Part shown: piece after piece, positions 12,730 to 23,534 of the stretch
Layout of the letters: each line of letters opens with the position of its first letter
Numbering within the stretch: position 1 is the stretch's first letter
Source of the DNA: Pseudophaeomoniella oleicola
Lineage: Eukaryota > Ascomycota > Eurotiomycetes > Phaeomoniellales > Phaeomoniellaceae
Assembly: GCA_003868215.1 (NCBI GenBank)
Contig: QWDQ01000044.1
Location: forward strand, 162,976-226,975
DNA: 64,000 nt
Direction of reading: 5' to 3'
The notes under the pieces: model-generated
Database searches by the model: none
Told to the model about the DNA's origin: nothing
Seen by the model: only the letters and a program-made list of their open reading frames with translations
Made by a program: the position numbers and the translations under genes

Positions 12730-13468
12730 TCAGCGGTAGAACCAGAATTCAGCAGCGAAGGGGACGGCGATGTCGCTATCTTCCCCTGCGCAATCTCGAG
12801 GTGATTGCCCTCCAGATGTTTCGACCATATAAATGCTCAGGTCATCTGTGGCGTCCCCGAAAGTCCATGCATAATCGTATTCGAGAAGAGGAGCTTCCAC
12901 AGTCTCAGATACGAAAGCTCTGAGCTGATTGCCAGTAGAAATGCCATTCAAAGGACCTGTAAGGTCATGGTAATCCTGAGTAACACCATCGCTAGACGCC
13001 ATATGACCAATGCAGATCAGCGTAGAATTATATTGACCCGAATAATCGTAGTTTCCGAAAGCTTCGACTAGGATATGTAGGTTTCCGACCTCATGCAGGT
13101 ATTGAACCAGCGGTGCCACGTCATAAAGCTCGGCCTGTTGGGATGTGAAGTTCGGTATGGTGCTTGATGTGGCTTGTTGACATCCGTAGGAAATGGTTCC
13201 ACGGCCAATAGCTACAGCAACCAATGTACGGCTACCAGGGAATGGAAGCAGAGATGATCCTGCTGTAAGTGTTAGCGGAATCAGCCATGTGTGCCGTAAA
13301 CATACTGCCAGTAATGGGAACAGTCCACCCAGATTGAGAAATAGGTGGAACAGTATCGAAATCATCGCGGCGTTCATATTTGCGAGTTGCAAGAGCATGC
13401 GTGAATAACATAATCAAGCAGAGGACAGTAAGAGCGCTGTATGTACTCAGCCTCGTTGTATGGGCCAT
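12730..13468 (-). CDS. Secreted DUF3455 family protein
   Basis: Two exons (13468-13306 and 13262-12730) with a 43-nt intron (GTATGT...CTAAC...CAG) give 231 aa. An N-terminal signal peptide (TYSALTVLCLIMLFTHALA, about residues 9-27) precedes a KYERRD segment that could be trimmed by Kex2. The DUF3455 hallmark is TLVAVAIGRGTISYGCQ, followed by AELYDVAPLVQYL. The family is common in ascomycete secretomes and has no settled function. The acceptor is a CAGCAG tandem, so two isoforms differing by one residue are possible. Cysteines are few, and a C-terminal EFWFYR ends the domain as in relatives. Confidence 0.75.
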
Positions 13469-14127
13469 CGAGGTTGCAGTTGAAGAAGGTAAGTGGAAAG
13501 AGACAAGAGAATTATGACTGAGAGCAAGAGCAGTACTTGAGGCCGCAGCGAGTGACTTGAAAAACAGAGGGAATGGCTGAATGATTGTTTGAGAAGTGAT
13601 GAGCCGATTGAAAGACGAGAATTTGGTATAAAGCAGAAGAAACGAAACGAGACATCGACTTGTGTGACATATCTTGGAGACTGGCGGGATTGGTACATCT
13701 GCCAGTCCCATGGCATCAGCGTCCTCGTGAGTAGAACATCAGAAAGCATGGAAGTGCAGGGAAAGTATTTTAGATTTTGAATCTGCTAAGACTTAGGAGA
13801 CGTTGGCAAGACAGAACAATACGAAACTGATGTACCTTAGTCACTACACCCACTTTTGCAAGAGTTGTAACAAGTATTGAAAGGAGTGGTATTGATTGAT
13901 TGATATCCCTTTGTTGGTTTTCCCCCAACAGCAGAGATTTGTTTTTGTACAATGTCGTTGACCAAGACGGTCATTCCTGAAATGCTGATACACAGGATAT
14001 ACCCAAAATTCAAACCCAGCGCCATGCTAATTCCAACGAAATTGTTGCTAAAACAGGATCTGCAGCGCAACCAGTAACTCCAAGATATGGAGCCATCTTT
14101 AGTGCCAGCTAGAAGTAGAAATGTCCC
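13469..14127. other. Intergenic, nothing recognised
   Basis: Contains the leader of the DUF3455 gene (near side) and the 3' region of UPS1. No supported gene. Confidence 0.5.
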
Positions 14128-14862
14128 TTAGGCCGGGACAAGACCTGCATCTCGGTCTCTTCGCATACCGTCGAGAGCAGCGACGATGCCACCACTCCTC
14201 AACCTGTCCAGGACCATATTCATACCATTTCTCCCGTTGACCACGGCGTCTTTAGTACGTCTAACACCGATCATCTCGATAGTTCTTTGAATACCGTTGG
14301 CTGACCAAGACGCAAAGAAGCCTTTAGGGGCTTCGACTTCACCGTCAGCTACTGCTTTTTTAATCTTCCCGTGTCCCAATCTGGACACAAATGTAACAAC
14401 AGTACTGCAGGAAGTCCATTCATCGTCACGTTTCTTCTGCTCAACTTCTTCACCAAAAGGGCCCAGCTGAGTGGTATAGCTTGTATCGGATGGCGCTTTT
14501 CTGCGAAACGTTTGGCTTTCAATGACGCTTAAGATCCCTGTCCATTCCATGTTCCTCGATTCGGTCTTCATCCATCCCTCTTTTACGTCTACGACGCTTT
14601 TCTCGACAACGAAGCTTTGACTTGCGCCGCCGGGTCCGGCCAGGCCTTTGGGTAGGATTTTGAGCATCGCTGAGGGTACCTTCGACTTCTTCAAGACCAA
14701 TCGTGTTGTATAGAGACGATTTGTTTCTGGATCGACATATCGATCGATCACGTCAGTGCTGAGGACGTGCTTGGAATAAGGATTCGGATAACGGAGAAAG
14801 TAAGCTAAGGTGACGGTTGGGAAAGAGTAATCGTAGGAGAAAGAGCTTTCGAAGAACTTCAT
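14128..14862 (-). CDS. UPS1: PRELI/MSF1 family intermembrane-space lipid-transfer protein (Ups1-like)
   Basis: Single exon, 244 aa. The PRELI/MSF1 domain starts at residue 1 and spans about 1-185. The strand-helix motif YPNPYSKHVLSTDVIDRYVD is close to yeast Ups1, followed by TTRLVLKKSKVP and a MEWTGIL segment. These proteins bind Mdm35 in the mitochondrial intermembrane space and carry phosphatidic acid (Ups1) or phosphatidylserine (Ups2) between membranes for cardiolipin and PE synthesis. Length is nearer Ups2 (230 aa), but the YPNPYS-HVLS motif favours Ups1. The assignment between paralogues is therefore tentative. Head to head with WRS1 over 434 nt. A TGA repeat lies in the leader. Confidence 0.8.
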   Translation of the reverse strand: MKFFESSFSYDYSFPTVTLAYFLRYPNPYSKHVLSTDVIDRYVDPETNRLYTTRLVLKKSKVPSAMLKILPKGLAGPGGASQSFVVEKSVVDVKEGWMKTESRNMEWTGILSVIESQTFRRKAPSDTSYTTQLGPFGEEVEQKKRDDEWTSCSTVVTFVSRLGHGKIKKAVADGEVEAPKGFFASWSANGIQRTIEMIGVRRTKDAVVNGRNGMNMVLDRLRSGGIVAALDGMRRDRDAGLVPA

Positions 14863-15296
14863 GTTGTTACATCAAGGGTGATGGTGATGATGATGATGAT
14901 GAATACAGAGTGATTAAAGGAAATGGTAGTTGACGAAGAGGATGAGTTGGCAATGCGATGGGTAATCCCTTTGATGGGAGCTTTCGGGAGTGATATAAGA
15001 GAAAGTTCTTGGGGCGATTCAGTTGGGTCTAAGCTTCTTTGGTAATGCGGGGTATTAGTGCAGGGTTCAAGCAAAATGATTGTGAACCGTCGCTGTGACT
15101 GTGATGTGCACCGCCAATCATTTGTCCCGCATTGATTAAAGTCATACTGTAAAAGTAGATTGCGAGTTGTGACTCGACTTTGGAAAAGGATTAATAAGTA
15201 GCCACCGAACTCCTGAGAGACAACAGGGTTGCTCCTATCACTGGTAGTCTCATAACGCTTTCAAAACCTCTGACTTGAGAGGATTTGCACTGCACC
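14863..15296. promoter_or_regulatory. Divergent promoter UPS1 / WRS1
   Basis: 434 nt separate the two ATGs, so both promoters must lie here. A (TGA)6 run sits just upstream of UPS1. No canonical TATA box was recognised. Confidence 0.5.
14885..14902. repeat. (TGA)6 microsatellite
   Basis: Six perfect TGA units (plus-strand orientation) in the UPS1 leader. Confidence 0.9.
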
Positions 15297-16666
15297 ATGG
15301 CAGACGAACCTGGGCAACCCCCCGCTCTCACAACCTTGTCGTTGTCAGAACAAGCCCCAGCTTCGCAAGCGGTCGAACAATTGATCACCCCTTTTGAAGT
15401 CTCTGGAGGTGTTGATGAGTCTGGGAAGCTGTTGCCCGTCAATTATGACAAACTTATCCAACAATTTGGTGCAACGCCAATTTCAAAAGAGCTTCTAGAA
15501 CGGTTCGAGAGAGTCACTGGTCGCAAACCCCACCGGTTTATGCGCAGAAGTATTGTCTTCAGCCACAGAGATCTGAACGCCATATTGGACCGGTATGAGA
15601 AAGGTCAACCTTTCTTCTTGTATACAGGACGAGGCCCCAGCAGCGATAGCATGCATGTTGGCCATACAGTCCCATTCGAATTTACAAAGTATGTCCTCAG
15701 GCCTGACCCCCTCAAGCCAGCGTCTCTTGCTAACCCCTGCGCGTGTATAGATGGCTTCAAGATGTTTTCGACTGTCCCCTCGTGATCATGTTGACAGACG
15801 ATGAGAAGTTCATGCATAGTGGACGCATCACTGTCGCTGACGCAAAATCCTACACATCCGCGAATGCGAAGGACATCATTGCCGTCGGCTTTGATCCAAA
15901 CAAAACCTTTATCTTTTCTGATTTCGACTATGTGGGTGGTGCATTCTATGAGAATGTTTGCCAGATGGCCAAGCGGATCACCATCAACAGCGTCAAGGCA
16001 ACATTTGGCTTTAACGATTCAAACAACGTGGGCGAATTCCATTTCTGCGCTACTCAATCCGCCGCTTCGTTCGCAACTTCATTTCCTCATATATTTGGCG
16101 CGGACCCTCTCAAATCGCGTAGCATTCCATGTCTGATCCCCTGCGCCATCGATCAAGATCCTTACTTCCGCCAATGTCGTGAACATGCTGAGAAGATGAA
16201 GTACAAAAAACCGTCATTGATCCACGCCATATTTCTGCCTGCCCTTCAAGGTCCGGGTTCCAAAATGTCTGCCTCTGTCGATTCAAGCGCAGTATTCATG
16301 TCTGACACGCCAAATCAAATCAAGAATAAGATCAATAAATATGCCTTTTCCGGCGGTCAGGACACAGCCGAACTCCAACGCCAACTCGGTGGCCGAACCA
16401 AGGATGACGTGTCATTCCAGTATCTAACATTCTTCATGGAAGACGATGAGAAGCTGGAGCAGATACGGCAGGACTATGAGACGGGGAAGCTGTTGACAGG
16501 AGAATTGAAGAAGATCTGCATCCAGCTGCTGCAAGAATATGTCAAGGGCTTCCAGGAGAGGAGAGCACAGGTCACGGAAGAGACCAGAATAGAATTCATG
16601 TCTCGGCGACCTCTAAAGTGGGTAGGAAACCCCAATCCAATCAAGCCGGAAGAAAAGAAGAAGTAA
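15297..16666 (+). CDS. WRS1: Cytoplasmic tryptophanyl-tRNA synthetase
   Basis: Two exons (15297-15688 and 15751-16666) with a 62-nt intron give 435 aa, the usual length for fungal cytosolic TrpRS. The class I signatures are MHVGH at residues 119-123 (HIGH motif) and KMSAS at 302-306 (KMSKS). Between them lie TGRGPSSDS and QDVFDCPLVIMLTDDEKF, characteristic of eukaryotic TrpRS. The enzyme charges tRNA-Trp with tryptophan and ATP. The ATG at 15297 has a strong context (CACCATGG), and the N-terminal extension (about 1-60) is poor in Arg and not a mitochondrial presequence. Basic KPEEKKK tail. The splice restores FEFTKWLQDVF, which is conserved. Confidence 0.95.
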
Positions 16667-17699
16667 AAGTCCCACGACCATATATGCCTCCTGTGGGGAG
16701 ACGGGAGATGTCATAGATGAAAGATAAATACCTATTATCTTCGACCATAATTGATGTTTGACTTGACTTACGTATGAGACAAAAGGATGCATGGTTCATG
16801 AAACTCATACGTCGATATAGAATGATATCCCATAAAACCAATCTTTAAGGAGAAAAAGAAGAGAAAGGGAAGACAAAAAGATTACTCCATTGCAGCTCAG
16901 AATCAATGAACCCCTTTTATGAGGATCAAACTGTAAACCCAATAATACTTATTCCTGTATCAAAATCGGTAGACCATATCATCTCTCCATTAACAAAGTC
17001 CCAGTCACCACATATGCATCCCACACGAAATATACGCAGCTTGTCTGTCTATACGCCTTGTCTGCATGTATATCTACCTGGTGTAGGTACAGAGTAGACA
17101 GACAACAAGAGAAATATCTCTCCAATCGACGTAGCCATTATCTCCCCAGTCTGGTCAGCATAGAATACCTCTCTCTCTCTCTCGCCGTATTTTCCCAACA
17201 CTCGTAGAAACATAGAGGAATAGTACAAGTCTCTGTAGTCCCCTCCCTTTGTCTCTGTCCCAGATAGGCCGTTCGTAGCCATACGTCTCGTTTGGGGGAG
17301 CCCCGTTCTTTGTATCCCACGACAACGATGGCAATAATAACATAGGTGAGACGGCGGATGCAGGTAAACGTGAAAGGAGGGGACCGTTATATGAAACGGT
17401 CGAGACGAGAAGGGAAGCGAAGCAAAGCTCGGCGTTGTTCATCTCTCTCTCCCCCCTCACACACGCTTTCGCAATTGATTTCTCTCTCTACCTCCCTCTC
17501 TCTCTTCCGTTCGGAAAACCATCCATACATCTTCGATTCCCCTTTTATCCGCTTTGTTTCTCACGGTGCCTTTCACCCAGGTCAGAAGACGTGCACCGTT
17601 GCTGTGAGCTTTTCGAAGAACAAAGAAAGAAAAAGTAGAAGAAAAAGAGGAGGAGAATTCTATTTCTTCTGCTTGCTTTGAAGCCTCTTAGCTCTCTGC
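16667..17699. other. Intergenic with CT-rich tracts
   Basis: 3' region of WRS1, then a long pyrimidine-rich stretch (CT runs at 17169-17183 and 17440-17515) that probably forms the promoter and leader of the gene at 17700. No RNA gene or other coding region recognised. Confidence 0.5.
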
Positions 17700-18879
17700 A
17701 TGGCCTTTTTGGATCTGCGCGGCGGATGGGAATCCCCGGTCGAACCCCGTCTGAGGACATTCCCTTTGGCCATGTTGTCGAGGATTACACCTGACGCAGT
17801 GGTGCAAGACACTCGGTCTGTGATGCTGACCCCGAAACACTTCCCCCTTTTCGCAGTCGCGTATGGATCCTTCGAGCCGGATACAGAGTGGTCGTTGCTG
17901 AGCTCGAAGTTGGCGGACTTGTGGTTTGAGGCGGAAGGTAGAGAGGAGGGTAAGGATATCGACGAACTTATGATCAAACTTGAGGAGACGAAGGCGGCTA
18001 GAGTTGGGTTCACGCCCCCGGGTAGCCTTTGGTCGTATCGGATCATATCTGTTAGCCAGCCGGTGATCACGGAGAAGACTGTAAACGACGATGGTTTCGA
18101 GAGAGAGGATACGGAAGGAAACCTAGCCAGGACCAGAGAAGACATTAATCATGCTCTATGGCAGGCTGTTGTCGAGAGAGCATCAGATCTTACCAACAGC
18201 TACACCAAAGATTGGAAGACCTTAGGAAGTACGTTCACGTATGATAGTATGCTCAGCGACCTCACGTTGGGTGACGAGGCAAGCAAGATCGAGAATGTGC
18301 TCGTCCTTGTCATAGATGTTGGTTTTGTCCTTGCTAATCCCATCGGAGTTATTCAAAGGAAAGCTGACGTTCGCGCAACAGCAAGGCCAGAAAACCCAAG
18401 ATACTGAAGATGTTGAAGATTTCCTTCGAAGACAAGCCGGTCATCCACCGTCATCTTGGGCGTCGGACTTGGACTTGGAATTGAAATATTACAGCCCAGA
18501 TCACACCACCTCTGATCTTTCGCCAAAGTCAGAGGATTCCGTTGACCTTTATACCGGCGCTCAAGACACAAGCGAGACCTCAGATACACCTGATTTTTCA
18601 CTTGATTTTTCACTTGATGCCTCCCTTTCTCCTCAGTCTGAGGTTGACCTCTGCATCGCTCCTTATCTCCTCGAATCCCAGGAAGCACCATCGATGGAAC
18701 AAGATCAGGTGAAACGACCTGCAGAGTTCGACGGCGACATATTATCTGACAGCGAAAGCTCTCGAGAGAAGAGACAATCTTCCACAGAACCACTTGCCAC
18801 GCCGAGGAACAAGCGAATAAAGTTGGAAGAGGATGAGCAGAAGGAACGTCCAGCATTGGAACTCGAGGAATCGAGGTGA
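17700..18879 (+). CDS. Uncharacterised protein with acidic C-terminal half
   Basis: Not recognised. Model: exons 17700-18270 and 18359-18879 (intron 88 nt, donor GTGACG, branch TGCTAAT, acceptor AAAG) give 363 aa. The N-terminal 190 residues look globular, with spaced tryptophans (LADLWFEAE, GSLWSYRI, NHALWQAV). The C-terminal half is Ser/Asp/Glu-rich and disordered, with FSLDFSLD repeats and a basic NKRIK that may be a nuclear localisation signal. The ATG is the first after an in-frame TGA at 17679. The intron is needed because the first frame closes at 18407 while the acidic frame opens downstream. The minus strand has a competing 161-codon open frame at 17660-18145 with a Lys-rich end, judged less likely. 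Confidence 0.55.
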
Positions 18880-19787
18880 AATCGTGATACAAAGATCTAA
18901 GCTGAAGTGCGGCCCGCCTGAGGGAGATGAATCAGCGAAAGTTCTCTAGCCGAAGCCTCTCTACCTCTTTCTCTCCCCCTGGCCATATGATACATCTGTG
19001 TACGAAAAAGGGACGGATGGGCAGCAAATTGTCAGGTCTCGAATGGAACCAACACAACGTGCATGTCCATCATGAACGGATCGTGTATGTTCACGGCACT
19101 CATCGCGGTTTCGAATTATTTCTTTCTTTCTTGACCTTTGCAAAGATCGTCTTACTCTGGATACAGTGACACATTCTGCCTCTGAGCTTTATGGATCTTA
19201 GACTACTACGCCTCGAGTTTCGAGGTCGTGGTCGGACGGAATAATTTTTGAAGGCTCGATTAGGGGATCACTGGAAGATCCAGTCATTGTTTGACCTACA
19301 ATATTCTCAGCGTATCAAACTAGTCAGAAAATGTCCTTCAATGCAACCAGACAGCCCCGAATCCAGATGCACATTGAATAATAGGAGTAAGCTTGTAATC
19401 CGATGTTGAGACCAGGCACTCATTTTCCATGCTGGTTATCATGTGCTAAGGACTCGTTTGAGTGTTAAATCGGAGGGGTCAGTGTCGTCGAATATACCTT
19501 AGAACACATCCCCTTGTGTATTTGTACATGGTAATATTACAGATGTTATATCTGTCTTCGTGCTTCGTGACTCGGTGAAGCCATAGCTTGGGCACTCGCT
19601 GATACCATAGCATTCAGATCCTCGGGCTCTTCGAGACAGAGATGGAGAAGCTCGATCTCTCCGGGATACATAAGGGCCAGTAGGGTCTTAGTTCATATCT
19701 GGAGAGCGTGTCCATGAACAGTGTCAAGGCTCTGTAAGGATCTTCGGCGGGACAACTCTTTTTGCCGTTCTTGCCAAACGACTCACC
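18880..19787. other. Intergenic between convergent genes
   Basis: No gene supported. On the minus strand the frame of the gene at 19788 stays open for 57 codons past its TGA. Another frame reads plausibly near 19560-19690, but neither has enough support. Confidence 0.45.
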
Positions 19788-20584
19788 TCATCTGCTGGAT
19801 CTCGCCGTCTCCTCAAGCTTCAGTCTCTCCACCAACTTCCCTCTAAGATAATCACTCAATCCTAATACGCCGTCTCTCGTGACTAAGCGATAAGTTCCGC
19901 TGACTTGGTATGTCCCTGGAAGAATCCTCCCCTCGCCGTCGACTTCCAGGCTGCCGAATATATCTTCGGGATCCGCTATCCGCCCGAAGTCAGGAGGATG
20001 TCTCTCATCGCTTACATGTATATATCCCCCTCTACCAGCACCACCCATGCCGCCTTGAGCATTAGCTGCGCCGCCCACGCCTTCTTTTCCGCTCCCTCCG
20101 ACGGCATGGGAATCATCGACTCGGCCCCGTCGATTGCGGTCAGATTTATGAGCGGGTGAGGCAAAGAAGATGCCGCCGGAGCCGAGACTGGCGCCACCTG
20201 TAGAAGCGAAGGCGGCGGCTTGAGATTGGACGTTGGGGTCCGATGGGGAGTTTTCGGCAACCACCGACTGCAGAATGTGGTGGAAGGTAGGATTCTCGGT
20301 CGTGGAGTAGGGAGTAGGCGGTATCGATGTCGTTGCCCCCAGGGCCAAGTCGGGATTCGGAGGCGATGTCGGTAAGAGTGTTAGGAGGTGGGACTTTGGT
20401 TCCCGTGGATGCGGGAAGACGTACTGCAGGAGCCTACTGTCAGATCGACGTCCATAGCCGTAGTTGAGGCAGGATGTGGACAGCTTACAATGTGTGAGTT
20501 TCCTTCCAGCGTACTCAATGGCCGGACAGAGATCCTAGGACGGCCCGCAGATGCCAGGACCCGAATTGCACTGCGCGAAAACAT
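19788..20584 (-). CDS. Conserved-looking fungal protein with mitochondrial presequence, function unknown
   Basis: Two exons (20584-20489 and 20423-19788) with a 65-nt intron (GTAAGC...CTGAC...GCAG) give 243 aa. The first 25 residues (MFSRSAIRVLASAGRPRISVR) are Arg/Ser/Ala-rich with no acids, a typical mitochondrial presequence. Splicing joins EGNSHI to YVFPHPREPKSHLLTLLPTS, which reads as one conserved block. A Gly-rich linker (about residues 120-180) precedes the C-terminal block IADPEDIFGSLEVDGEGR, then GTYRLVTRDGVLGLSDYLRGKL. I recall similar uncharacterised mitochondrial proteins in filamentous ascomycetes but cannot name a function. The stop TGA is followed at once by a GTGAGT donor-like sequence, which could allow a 3' UTR intron. 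Confidence 0.7.
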
Positions 20585-21518
20585 TGTAGATCGTAGACAG
20601 ATACGATGGATGAAAAAACAATCCAACCAATGTCATTGATAGCTGGTAAGTTGTCTGCAAGGACAGATCACTATGCTCGAAACAGAATGTACCTTGCTAG
20701 GTGCTAGGTAGAAGAAAAAGTGATGTTAGGCAAAAAGAAATCCAATAAGCTTGGTCTGATGTAAGTACCTCCGCATGTACCTGATCATTTATCACCACTT
20801 TGGCGAGGTTTACCATGCCTCCTCTGTTCACGTTTCTTATTATGTCTAGTACGGCGAATATTTGCTTTTAACAAGCTATCACCAGAGGGGTTGTTGTCTG
20901 ATTTATGCATTTCGACTGATGATGCGATAAAGTATGGATCGGCAGTCATTCGGAGCGCTAGAACAGCTGCAGCTCCATGAACCTCGTCGTCCTTGGCTGG
21001 TGGGATCAGTTGGATAACGGAAGTACTGAGGTCCCTCGACGGATGGATAGACTGTGTGTGCAATTTTTGACGTTATTCTAGGCAATAAGATGGCTTAGCC
21101 ATAGATGGTTATCTTTGTATCATTGACTAGGTACTAATATAATTGCTGAGAAGCTCTTGTGCCGGCTTCCGGGGCAGCTCCTTTGACCGTTCTTACAAGA
21201 ACCGCTTCTTGGTCTGCAGTCATCCATAGGAAGAGCTGGAGTCAAGGCCATTGACGTTCTTGAATTTTTGTTTGCGCTAGCGTCGCCAGTCACAATGATT
21301 TTGATGCTGTGCGTCGTCTTCGAAGCAGCGAGTGCACGCGACCAGTAAGGTATGGACCGGGCGAGTTGCCACGATCCACAGTTGCCTGTTTTGAGTCCAA
21401 CTGCTCTGGTATAGACCGGAAAATACACCAAGCGTTCTGCTGAATCTTCTTTCCCTGGCACCACCAACTCCGAATCAAGAATAATTGTAATCATAACAAT
21501 AAACGATCATTAGCTCCT
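20585..21518. other. Intergenic, two weak open frames
   Basis: Minus-strand open frames of 124 codons (21494-21120, ATG start, only 24 nt beyond the eIF3i stop) and 92 codons (21063-20785, TTG only) have no recognised domain. No confident gene. Confidence 0.4.
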
Positions 21519-22685
21519 TTATGACTTTCTCGCCATTTCCCTCTCAACCTCATACATAAAGTCGAAATAAGGCTTATCGAAGGCATGCATTCTCACGTAA
21601 CCATCTTCACCTCCCGAAGCGTACCCAGTGCCTTGAGGATGGACGGCAATGGTGTTTAGAGGTCCAAAGTGACCCTTGACTCTGCCAATCTCATCTTCGA
21701 AGATCTTGTGGTAGAATCTAGCCTCGAATTTTCCCTGCCTCATTGACGTTGTTGTGACTTCCATTGCAGCTTGACCACCTCCAAGGATAACGAAATCCTT
21801 CTTAGACGTGAGAGCCGCGGTGTTCAGAGGTGTATCAGCGACGTACGTCTTGAGGACTGATAGATCCCGCGTGGAGACAAGCTATGACCGGTCAGCACTA
21901 GTCATGAGGAGAGGAAGAGGCGAATATACCTTTGCGGTTTTGTCTTTACCAGCAGTGATGAAGTAGGTCCTATCTGGCGAAAATTGAATATCGTTGATTT
22001 GATAGTCGTATTCGTGAATCTCTTGGTTCATGAGTTGCTCTCCAGTCTGCTCAATTTGTCAGAATGACCAAGAATGACATGCACATGGACCTTACCTTGG
22101 CATCGTATTGGCTCACGCTACCGTCTTCGTGGCCGGCGATGATGTACTTGTCGAGGTAACTCCAACCTGCAACGGTAGCTTTGCTTTCTTCGCAGGTGAT
22201 TCTAAGGCTGTGCTCATCGCTCTGTTCCGACAGATCTTCTCCATATCGGATATCAAAGACCACGATGGTACCCAAATATCCCATCCGCTTCTCCGTCACT
22301 GCCAATAGTTGCTGACCGTCTTCGCTAAACGCTATTCGCTTGATGGCCGTCGGGAATTCCCAAGTCTTGACGTTCTCACCCGTTTGTGGGTTCCATAATC
22401 TTACTGTGTTATCGGCGCCACCAGAAGCCAAGATCCTCGTGTTGGGCGAGATGTCGAGAGTCCACACGGCACCCAGATGTCCGTGATATGTACCTAATCG
22501 CTCACCATTTGCTGTGAACCAAGCGCAAATAACTTTGTCCTTTGCTACCGAGAACAGAATGTCGCCATCTTTGGTGTATTTGATCTGGTTCAGGGACCGC
22601 TCCTGGTAACAGTGGTCAGTCGCTCAATATTTCATCGTGGGGGAAGAATATTGCGCACATGGCCTTGGAGTAAGATGGGCCTCAT
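21519..22685 (-). CDS. TIF34: Translation initiation factor eIF3 subunit i (WD40)
   Basis: Four exons (22685-22659, 22602-22096, 22046-21930, 21881-21519), introns 56, 49 and 48 nt, total 337 aa, the usual size. Starts MRPILLQGH and continues with the first WD repeat after a 27-nt first exon. WD40 repeats include [21 protein letters not shown], then [13 protein letters not shown]. Later blades read [21 protein letters not shown] and [20 protein letters not shown]. eIF3i forms a seven-blade propeller that joins eIF3b and eIF3g on the 40S subunit during scanning. All exon joins fall in phase 0. Divergent from the C1-THF synthase gene. Confidence 0.93.
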
Positions 22686-23534
22686 AGTGAGGCAGTATCT
22701 TTCACGACGTGAATGGGAAGGAACCGAATGAGAGAAATTTCAGAGACACCGGTTGGATCCCTTCGCGTATTCGAGTTTCCGTCGCAGATGTGTGGTGGTG
22801 AGTTGCAATATGATGCCTTTCGTGCACTTCCACGACCAAAAATGCGCTTGTGGGGAAATTCAACCTGGAAATGTCCAGCGGCGGCCGACTTCTTCGTAAT
22901 GGTGTATTAAGGAAAGTTTTCCGAGAAATCATATAACCCGAGTGTGCCTTTTATGACACATAACTGAGTAGTTGATGCTATACGGAAGAAGTACCAGAAG
23001 AGATAGCTATTCTGTAGTCAGGGCTATGACAGTAGTACGTAAATGAACAGGCGCACATCTTCGTGCTACATAGTACAACATCGTCCTATACCGATATCAC
23101 GAGCTCCCTGTTGCTCTCCCGGGTAAAGCAGCCCTCTATTATCGTACCTAAGTACCATAAACCATAATCTTGGCGGTCCGCGGTGTTTAAGGTAAACTGT
23201 TTAGTTGCCCGAAATGGTGATACCTTCCGGCTTGTGCGCCCTAATCACGCCCATCGATTGGCGCTCATCCCGTCCAATTCTTTTCGCTTGCAGGTCCACC
23301 CCGCATCCTTCTGACGCCTTGCATTGAGATCTCACCACCTCGAACGTGACTCTTCCTGTTGTACTTTCCGCCTTCGCTTCTTATTTTCCTTCGTCAGTCA
23401 CATTGGCTTGCTCACGGCAGGCCTTCTCTGGTAGGCCCTGGTCGTTGCTGTACCAGCGCGTCCCGGTAAAACCATCCAGAGCAAGGTTATCATTTCAATT
23501 ACCTCGAAAACCCTTTTCAGCTACCGCTGTAGCT
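22686..23534. promoter_or_regulatory. Divergent promoter TIF34 / C1-THF synthase
   Basis: No other gene. An ATG at 23214 opens a 37-codon upstream ORF ending at TGA 23325-23327, in the same frame as the synthase. After it, the synthase frame is open without ATG up to 23535 and encodes a presequence-like stretch. Confidence 0.6.

Noticed and set aside
19555-19787. Possible readthrough or extra exon after the TGA of the gene at 19788
   Set aside because: 57 further in-frame codons can occur by chance, and TGA-GGT is not a strong readthrough context; no conserved motif.
20785-21063. 92-codon minus-strand frame with basic C-terminus
   Set aside because: No ATG at its start, no domain, no splice partner found.
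21120-21494. 124-codon minus-strand frame just after eIF3i
   Set aside because: Only 24 nt beyond the eIF3i stop on the same strand, more likely 3' UTR; no recognisable domain.
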